This document shows positions 56,403 through 64,000 of a stretch of 64,000 bases of DNA, one piece after another. Source of the stretch: Cladorhizidae sp. MBARI D1340-BT2 (lineage: Eukaryota; Porifera; Demospongiae; Poecilosclerida; Cladorhizidae); contig JAQNBH010000006.1 in assembly GCA_028752905.1 (NCBI GenBank), positions 29,012,775 to 29,076,774 of the forward strand, written 5' to 3'. Under the pieces are notes generated by a model. It searched no databases and had not been told where the DNA came from. It was given only the letters and a program-made list of their open reading frames with translations. Positions within the stretch are counted from its first letter, which is position 1. The number at the start of each line of letters is the position of its first letter. The translations under genes were made by a program, and so were the position numbers.

Positions 56403-57305
56403 TTAACCCTTTCACCGCTGACTTTCCTGGACATTTTTCCTAAAGTATACAAGCTACCAAAAAAAATCATTATAAAATCAGCAATCCATTCATATCAGTT
56501 GTAATTTTGTCATGTGATAGCACCATTGTTTATAAACAATGTGATCTCATTAGTTAACCGCATTATCAACCAAAAAATTTGAATATCATTATGCTAAATT
56601 TCTCTATCAATATCTAACATTTAATCAACAAAAATATATATAATATATTTACTCATTTAGTTGGCATTTAGTAAACATTAGTCATAATAATTTAGGCATA
56701 TAGCAGTATATAGCGGTGAGTTTTTGACAAAATTTGATCATATGGTTCTATAGCCCAGTAATACAATGGTTTATTATGTTATTGAAATTCAACTATTTGA
56801 GAAAGAACATGCAAATACAAATATGTAGATACTTTAGCTAACCTGAGAAGGCTTCCTGATCAATTTCATTATAACTAGAGAGCTGGTCATAGCAAAAGGA
56901 AGAATCCTGAGGGTCTAAATTAGGGTCAACTACAGCGGCTAAAGAATGCACTGCTGCACGATCAGAACTTGCATTTCCAAGGTAGCCACATATTTCTTCA
57001 CCTTCTTCTTCCTCTGAGTCATCCTCAGTGAGAGCAAAATCCTCGCTAGAAACCAGGGAAATTTCTTCATTAAGCGTTATAAATCCACTCATTTTTAGGT
57101 CGTCAAAACCGCGAACCGTCGGTAGTTGTACGTATTTTTCGCTAACTAATCGGGTGTTTCCGGATGTGATTTTTGGACGTCATATAGAGTAATAGTTTCT
57201 CTTTCCGGTGGTATGCAAATTATGACTATAGGCCAAGCGATCGATTTATTAGCGATTTTTAGAGTCCATTACGCCATATGGCGCTTACAGCGGTGAGAGG
57301 GTTAA
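56403..57305 (-). mobile_element. Second short piggyBac-type element
   Basis: TTAA (56403-56406) followed by CCCTTTCACCGCTG, and on the right CAGCGGTGAGAGGG followed by TTAA (57302-57305). Near the right end is a 12-base palindrome, CGCCATATGGCG, placed like the palindrome in the 5462-6421 element. The element is 900 bp, and its only coding part is the exon at 56838-57092. Confidence 0.85.
56838..57092 (-). CDS. piggyBac-type acidic first exon
   Basis: From ATG at 57092 the frame gives about 84 residues, rich in Asp and Glu (EDDSEEEEGEE near residues 23-33), ending near a donor (gttagc) after IDQEAFS. It is open, unlike its left-window relative at 5690-5954. It lacks any catalytic block, so it can only be a non-functional or regulatory fragment of a transposase gene. 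Confidence 0.55.
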   Translation of the reverse strand: MSGFITLNEEISLVSSEDFALTEDDSEEEEGEEICGYLGNASSDRAAVHSLAAVVDPNLDPQDSSFCYDQLSSYNEIDQEAFSG

Positions 57306-57476
57306 AAGATAGCTGATCCATAAATGTTTTTTTGTAAAATCATCCAATTTACTTTCCCAGAAAATAGCCCAGAGTTGTGTTGATATAATTGGTTATCTAT
57401 CCAAGATCTACAAGTGTGCCAAGTAGAAGAGCCTGAGAAGCAGTCTTAGTAGGAATAAGGCTAGTTTAAGAAGCTT
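57306..57476. other. Short spacer between two elements
   Basis: Lies between the piggyBac-type element and the hAT element. Nothing recognised. Confidence 0.4.
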
Positions 57477-57719
57477 ATAAGCAGGGGCGTACCCAGACTT
57501 TAGAAAAGGCGGGTTATGTATATATGTCGGATGTGGATCATGTGGCTGAAAGCCATAGTGAGGATATATAGTACAAGAGGGAAATATATATGCCCCATCC
57601 AGCACAAAGCCTCATCCAGCACAAATCGTGGAAACTCCAAAAATATTACAGAGATGATTTTTATTAAGCAACCTTCAAAAATATACAGACACAATTACTG
57701 AAATAATAAGCTAACATTG

Positions 57720-59994
57720 AATTCTTCGTGGATGTTGTTCTACGTAAAGTTTGCAACAGTATCGATCCATTCCAGCTAAGGCACTGAGTCTTTCCTCACT
57801 TGTTTAAACATCGAAGTGTGGAAGCAGATCATTCACAAGTACGAGAACTGAGTACGAGTGTAGCAAAAAGGTTCAAATGGGTCATTTGGAAGGGTTTTGG
57901 GGCAGCAGAGTTTAAGCGATTCACTCAGAGTTTGAGGACGCTCATCTGGTTAAATTTGTAGCCACCTTGACTTCCAGCGATGTAACTCTTCATCATGTAT
58001 ACTCACATTTGCTAGATCTTCAGAATAGAAAGTAACAGCAGGTTCAATATTAACAAAGGATGAAGTAGTGACATGGATGGACAAGAGATATTGCAATGAA
58101 GCTACCTGGTTGGTATGCTTAGTAAATCTTGATGTATAATGTGGTCAAGAAAAGGGATGACTACAGCCCATTTAAAATAATCCTCAACTGAATTAGTGGA
58201 TTCAGACGATGCGTGGCATCGAAATAATTATATTGGACTGAACTGCCCATCTAGAACAATGCCGAAAGATACGCAGTAAAAAATTATCAACATCTGCTCT
58301 CTCTCTTTTAAATTCATTGCAACAGTCTTGTACTATTGTCACTCCAGAGGTAAGGTCTTGGCACTTTCCTTGTATTTTAACAACAGCTTCTTTAATAGAC
58401 CTAAAGAGAGTAACTAGGGAATACAAGCAAAGGACTCCAATGTTTTCATGTATGCAAGAGCATTTTTCTTATCATCAGTAGTCCAACCATCTTTAAAGTT
58501 CAGAAATTCACTATTTCCATACAGTACTATCTCACACATTTCAATTAGAAAAGGATGATATAGACAGAAACGCTCCCAGCCATTGATGTTCTCTACCCAT
58601 CGAGTAATGCAAACGTTGATTATTGAAGACTGCTTTGTGCCAATATGAGACCTCTTCTGAATGATTGCTTTAAGTAGGCACTCTCTTTTAGCTGAATCCA
58701 TAATCCATAATGTGAAACCTTTTATCTGATCTACACAGTTCCTTATAGGTGGAACAGAACAGGAACTTATGATAGCCAGCTTATGGAATGACTTGCACAA
58801 TGGGTTTACAATGCCTTGGGATGCTACTCTCGAAGTAATGCCTGCACACCAGCTATCTCCCCACTCATCATTGAGGCCCCATCGTACACTTGCCCTCGCA
58901 AATCACTCAGTGATAAGCCAAGCCCCTCCAAGGTCTGTATAATGGCATTTGCTACATCAGCTGTTCGGACTCTCTCAAGTTTTACAAATGAAACAAACTC
59001 TTCTCGAATGTCACCATGGCCATCAACAAAGTGAAGGCATATGTGCAAATGCTCTACATTGTGACATGAAACCTCATCAGAAAAATATTTTGCTTCTTTT
59101 ATCTCAGATATTGTTTTGGCAAGAATCATATCATAGCCTATAATATTAATAATTACATTTTGAGTCAGATAGCTAATTACTGTCAAGGTTTCATACTGCC
59201 TCTGCATCTCTGCCAGTGTTGGGTTAGTATGTTTTGTATTATACATGGAATCATTTATAGGATCCTATAAATGTTTATAGTGCACATTTGTGTTTCATTT
59301 CCATTTTTATCAAAATTTTTTTTTTCTTGGTGTTAAGTGTGTTGCATTCTTTTCTTGGTACAATAAAGATGCTCATACAAAATACTGTCTGTGCCCGCAA
59401 AAGATTTTAGCAGTGCTAAAAAGTTTCCAGGATGCAACATCCTCTAACTTTCCACGAAATGCAATACCCTGTTTGCCTAAAAAAAGAATTGCTCAAACAT
59501 TTTGCCTCAGTATTGCCTTTTTTCACTAATTTCCTTTTGAACAGCAGTGCTTGTCATTACATCTACTCGTGATGCTGGATTTTGAATTGTGCATATGCTT
59601 GCTGCAAACAATCACGATGGTATTGAAGCTTCGCATGATTACTCAAAGTGCAACTCATCTTGATCCAGTTAGAAAAAGGCTTAATTACCAGGTAACCTTT
59701 ATCTTTACGTTGGCTAGATGGAAGAAACAGGGCACAAGGCGGACAAAATATACCATCTACCTTAGAACTGTAGACTAGCCAAGGATATTTACTGAGCCAC
59801 AATATGTTAAACTTTTGGTGATAGCTATTTAATAAGGTGCCAGTAAGGACACTAGGCAATTGTACATCGTGGCATAAGAAAGGGTATCTAGCACCACTAG
59901 AAAGATCATTTATTAAACAAGCAGCATCATCAATAGACCTATTTGCAGATAATAAACATACAATTCTGGTACTTCGGCACTTCCACTTGAGCAT
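57720..59994 (-). pseudogene. hAT transposase pseudogene (THAP12/ZMYM1-like)
   Basis: Pieces in order on the minus strand. 59994-59563 has a TTF-type zinc-finger region (FNILWLSKYPWLVYSSKVDG, FCPPCALF). 59246-58824 has TLAEMQRQYETL and RGQVYDGASMMSGEIAGVQA, close to the conserved 'YDGAxxMxGxxxGVQA' block of THAP12/ZMYM1-like proteins. 58800-58414 has ITRWVENINGWERF. 58426-58202 contains RSIKEAVVKIQGKCQDL. About 58030-57720 is a worn C-terminal dimerisation region with DEELHRWKSRW and stops. Frameshifts separate the pieces and stops occur in the C-terminal part, so it cannot encode a full transposase. The family otherwise cuts and pastes DNA in the nucleus. Confidence 0.8.
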
Positions 59995-60284
59995 TCATTA
60001 ACTACAGGAACTTCATCTTCATGTCAGCTTTCCAGAGTGGTACTGATTTCAGAATGATCCAGATCAGACTGAGGTTCACTAGAATCTGAATAAATGAGAT
60101 TGGTTTAACAAGTGTACAGGCTTCAAACTAAATAGCTAGCAATAATTTCTCTTATCTTCATCCTCAATGGCTGTTATTTTGAAAATGACCTGATGTCCAT
60201 ATTTTGTCGTTGCCTCTTCATGGCAGAGTTGTAGCTCATTAGTTCCACAACTACTATTAATGCTCACTACATGTGCATGATGTG

Positions 60285-60440
60285 TAACTGTGCAATGATT
60301 AGCTCATTAACCGGTCGAAGGACAAAGTCCAACCAACCAGACAGCCCCTCGGTGGGACCCGAGCACCCTGAGCAGATTGGTCTTATTTGCATGAGGGGTT
60401 TGTGGGTTTTCTTTAGAAAGTACATTCGTTGGGTTCTCAT
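60285..60440 (-). pseudogene. Penelope-like reverse transcriptase fragment
   Basis: The minus-strand frame reads LKKTHKPLMQIRPICSGCSG, then PTEGLSGWLDFVLRPVNELI. This resembles the 'LPKxHKP...RPIVSGxxxPTExISxxxDxxLxPL' block of Penelope-like reverse transcriptases. The catalytic YxDD region is absent. It lies inside the hAT element, upstream of its transposase, so it inserted there or was captured. Confidence 0.6.
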
Positions 60441-60455
60441 TTTCCCCTCCCCCAT

Positions 60456-60492
60456 GGTCAAGGGCTAGAGCTAGGGCTAGGCCTAGCCCTAA
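60456..60492 (+). repeat. Short 'ggctag' repeat patch
   Basis: 'gggctagagctagggctagg' followed by its near-reverse 'cctagccctaa' resembles the degenerate edges of the minisatellite modules. It lies inside the hAT element. Confidence 0.5.
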
Positions 60493-60695
60493 GTTATTGT
60501 AATATTGTTTCCACATTATTTAACACTATCAATGTACCTATGTATAATAAAAATTATATTAATGAAGTGTGCCAGTCCCTGAAATGAAATCTGAGAGGGC
60601 AAAACACACACAAACACATTCCAATGAATATCATTAAAATGAAAGGGGGGATCTGCAGAACTCCCAGTAACCCACCTGCGTACGCCCATGATAAG

Positions 60696-61789
60696 GGCTA
60701 GGTACCACATCCAAAGCTTTAGTGGATAAATTATCTAAGCCTGTCATTATCTAGTAGACTATAATAGTAAAAGAACAGCAAGATCCACACCCTTAAGAGT
60801 TCCCTTTAAATATATCTAGCTTCACTGCTGGATGCTGCCTGTACTAGAGCAAGAACAAACAAAACATATAATGCAGCAGAAATTAGGTTCGCTGTTGCTA
60901 TTTCCCAGTATAGAGCTCATTCAACATAGCACTCAAGTTCCATGCAAAGACAGCTGTTGGTCTAGTTTTAACTTACAGAGGAAAATGTACCCATAGCATC
61001 TAGTTTTGTGTGTAGCACATTATGACACCATGTTAAGATAGTTGGGATATAGACAGTTGTGGGTATTATTACCACCAACAATAAGTAGTTGTATTATGCA
61101 CATTGCAAGATGTTGGGGATGATTATTGTAGATTCAAATACTCACAATGTGAGGATAGTCCAAACATCAAGAGGGGGGAGATGAATATATCAGGTTGCAT
61201 ACAAGAAGGTAAAACATGTAACATTACATCATATTATGCATAATACTAGTACACTACTAAATTTATTCAAACTTGTACGATTACTCTCAGCTGAACAAAA
61301 AAGCTGATTTAAATAAAGTTCTAGTATATTATTATAATGAGATTCTGAACTGCACAGAAATAATTACTCACACAGGAACTGGAAAAAAGTAAGAAAATAA
61401 AAGTGCCACAAAAGGTTAGTATTTGTCTGTCGGTATCAATTAGTTACAGAACAACTTACTCTAAGCAAATTCAAGGATTCTCTTTAAATAAATCTGTTGG
61501 TTTTTTAGTCCTAACAGTTGAACAGAAATACTTCAGTCTTCATCAGAAAGAAGAAAATTTTGTCTCACATCTGGCTAGCTAGTCTGTTCCAGGTATAAAA
61601 TTGACACAATCGCAGCTGAATTTGCATTTCCAAATGAATGGACAGTTCTAAGGCAGTTACACAGGATTACATCCTCACTCAAATCAATACTTAACCTGTG
61701 ATAGAATAACTCTTACAAAATATAAACATCACCAGTTCGCAATGAGTCAACTGGGAGTTTGTCAGGGATGACAGGAGCATTTTTTTTAA
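60696..61789. other. No gene seen
   Basis: AT-rich without supported frames or repeats. Confidence 0.4.
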
Positions 61790-62130
61790 ATAAAAACAAC
61801 AACAACTTATGGTTACCAATTTATAGCTCCATATATTCTGCAAACTTCATGTTGTGGACTTTATATACGGCTCAAAAGATAGGTCTCTCTGTGTGCTCTA
61901 TGTTGATACTAAAATATTTTTCATAGATATAACTATAGCCATGTTACAGGAGCTACAAGTGGGAAGAACCTCAAAAACCTGAATGCCTGATTTTGGTGCC
62001 TAAATATCTCCAGATTGCCAAGTGCTAGAGAGTTGAAATTAGCACCAGTGACTATAGCAAGCCCTACTCTATACAATGACAGTTTTGATTAGGCGCTAAA
62101 ATGTAAGTACGTAGTCAAGCGTGCGGGTGG
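61790..62130 (+). repeat. Single arm of the foldback family
   Basis: Matches 26780-27115 in the same orientation ('ttatggttacca', 'ggtctctctgtgtgctct', 'attagcaccagtg', 'taaaatgtaagtac'), with about 80-85 percent identity by eye. The second arm is missing. Confidence 0.75.
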
Positions 62131-62289
62131 AAAATGAATGAAATTCATAAGACTCCCAAGCCATATTAAATTAAGTATATACCGCGGCTCCTGAGATGAT
62201 GTAACGACCTATAGATGGTCTATCCTGCATTCTTTGCAATTGGTTTTATTCAGCAAAGTATATTCATCTATAAAACCATTTGAAGATCA

Positions 62290-63302
62290 GTTATCATGAA
62301 ATATGCAATTCTTGTGACAGGCTCAATGTTGATATCCTTTACGATCCAGTTTTACCATCATTGGGACATTGGAAATTTTTTGGGCAATTTAGAGGACGTG
62401 CAGGAGGAGCTGCCTCTGCTACTAGATCACTTCAGAAAGGTTGTAAATGTCATGCAATGGAGCAGCAAGATACTCGTTAGGAAACTGTGGACAGTTACAG
62501 AGAGTTGCAGCTATAAATATGCCTGGTTATGCTATTACAATTCTTGCCTCAATGTTCTGGGAAATATGTTACACTAATCATGACATGGTCATAATTGGTG
62601 CATGTTTCAAGGACTTTGAGAACAGTGCTTCATAGCAAGATAACATAACTTAACTTAACAACATTAGGTAACTAAACATGAGAGGCTTAACAACCACAGT
62701 TTAGGTAACTAAAATATTTTTATAGACAAAAGTGGTAGAAGTTAGGCCCCATAAATGCTACTTAAAAAATAACGTTCAGCATTTGACAGTCAAGTACATG
62801 CACGTGTGTGGCAGGTGTCTCTTCAATGGGATTGTTATTCCAAGCTCTAGTATGGTGGCTGCTTTGTACCAGCAGCATTAGAACAACATTAGTTATCCCT
62901 GCAGCATTAGGGGGTGGAGTATGTACAGGTGCCTTTTAATACTCTAGCAACTTACAAGAACTGATCTAAAATGGTCTTAAGGCTTTTAAAATCATAACTT
63001 AATCAGTTTTGCAAGCAAGTATAAAGGATTTGAATGGAAAGACCCAAACCTACCTAAAGGAAAGGTGGCTAGGGATAAAATTTCTAAATATTTTCTAATA
63101 GCAACTGCAGATAATATTTAATTCAGTCCATCTACCTGCAATTTCTGTTTGAAGGGTTGTTGCAATTGAAAGGGAGGTTATTATTAGCAAGTCTGGTTTG
63201 ACAAGAAAAATGCTGTTAGCAATCGCTGATCGCAACCACTGTCCTCGAAGGAACCTTTATGGGCATTCTGCTGTTTTAGCAAGCTGTTTTTCCTACACTA
63301 GG
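62290..63302 (-). repeat. Outer inverted repeat, right copy
   Basis: Reverse-complement partner of 3557-4560. It ends in 'cctacac' at about 63302, after which similarity stops. On the plus strand, 62296-62577 and 62447-62635 show overlapping open frames (for example VAAINMPGYAITILASMFWE), suggesting decayed coding sequence of an unrecognised family. All other copies are broken in the same places or worse. Confidence 0.75.
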
Positions 63303-64000
63303 CTACTTGTGCCAACCAGTAAACTCTCTCAATAGTTTAGACTTTGAGAAATGAGTTAGTGTCATTTGATACATTGTTTACAGTCTTCTGCTGATTTGGG
63401 CCACGATAGAGCAAGATCTTTGCAGTGGCATCTGGGATGTAAAACTTGTGAAGGTTTTAACACCAGAAACGATAGCATTAACTTTCAATAGTTCATCCTG
63501 GATCCCGTCCCTCGGACAATGATGGATGTCGCAGGGAGAGTGCATTTGAGCTTGATGGCAGCTAAGTGAGCATTCTGATCTCTGTGAGTAATATGATTTA
63601 ATCAATTTCTGGCTTACATAAGTATGTTGATAAGGGATCACTAGTTACGGAGAAGAAAATGCTGACTTGCTTCCATTGAGATTAGTATGCTACACTTGTT
63701 AGTTGACATTTTTGTCCTTGGATGGGATCCTGTAAACTCTCGTAAAGGTAATGCTACCCTTACTGCTGTCAGAACAGCTAGCTATTACTAATGCCCAACT
63801 TTTCCAGGAGAAACTTGTAGAGGGTAACTCTTTGCCTCGTGATATTTGCTAGCACCTTCAATGCATAACCATCCTAGATACTGATACAGAAATCCAACAA
63901 GGAGTGCATTTTCTTCTAAAGAGAGAAGATATTCTGAGGGATTTCAGGCTATCATAGGTGAATATACAGCTTTCATTGGCTTGCAGAGACAGCAGCAAAG
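63303..64000. other. No gene seen
   Basis: No supported coding frame, repeat or RNA gene. The satellite that flanks the left outer repeat is not present here. Confidence 0.4.

Larger units (their letters stand above)
57477..60695 (-). mobile_element. hAT element with 5-bp target duplication
   Basis: The left end is CAGGGGCGTACCCAGA at 57482, and the right end, read in reverse, is CATGGGCGTACGCAGG from 60690. Both are flanked by ATAAG (57477-57481, 60691-60695). Terminal inverted repeats of the CAGGGGCGTA type are standard for hAT elements, which usually duplicate 8 bp; the hAT5 group is reported to duplicate 5 bp, which fits here. The element is 3209 bp with a decayed transposase on the minus strand and a Penelope-like scrap near the right end. 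Confidence 0.8.

Overview
This is a eukaryotic window: AT-rich, intron-bearing, with no operons, no bacterial genes and no rRNA or tRNA gene that I could see. Short GT-AG exons, a Death domain, a coiled-coil exon, Ginger-like integrase/Ulp1 relics, piggyBac and hAT elements, and a CsRn1-type Ty3/gypsy retrotransposon together point to an early-branching metazoan. A sponge seems most likely, but that is inference.

The large-scale architecture is a broken inverted duplication. A block at about 12435-22565 (+) recurs reversed at about 51965-38085. The shared order is: basic exon, coiled-coil exon, small exon, 24-bp minisatellite, module A (about 16262-18820), module B (about 18820-22565). The arms differ by later insertions. 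A hAT-like element (about 13984-14974) is only in the left arm, and the right arm keeps the empty site. About 4.8 kb carrying an integrase/Ulp1/PHD relic (about 44409-49240) is only in the right arm. A third copy of module A, in direct orientation, lies in the centre (35470-38077) and abuts the inverted module B. A second, older and more diverged inverted pair lies further out (3557-4560 versus 63302-62290).

Inside the arms are pieces of one modular gene family. It has a basic exon, a coiled-coil exon of 14-residue repeats, and a series of two-exon cassettes ending in tyrosine motifs (YENP or YEIP). In the left/central copy an orphan tail exon (26254-26293) is in splice phase with an exon encoding a Death domain (29417-29805). 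Cassettes begin and end in phase 1, so they can be added or skipped without losing frame. A SAM-like first exon (7496-7592) lies upstream and may or may not belong to this gene. Several cassettes carry stops or indels, different in each arm.

The rest is mainly mobile DNA. From left to right: a diverged satellite (1-3552); a piggyBac-type short element (5462-6421); an integrase/Ulp1 relic (9393-12290); a decayed retroelement with a protease motif and a 30-bp minisatellite (about 22740-24130); a foldback element (26752-27418); a structurally complete CsRn1-like LTR retrotransposon with identical LTRs and intact gag and pol (30729-35017, minus strand); the large integrase/Ulp1/PHD relic (44877-48439); a piggyBac transposase pseudogene and a second short piggyBac element (55282-57305); and a hAT element with 5-bp duplications (57482-60690) containing a Penelope-like reverse transcriptase scrap.

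All repeat identities, boundaries and exon structures were judged by eye, without alignment software or transcripts.
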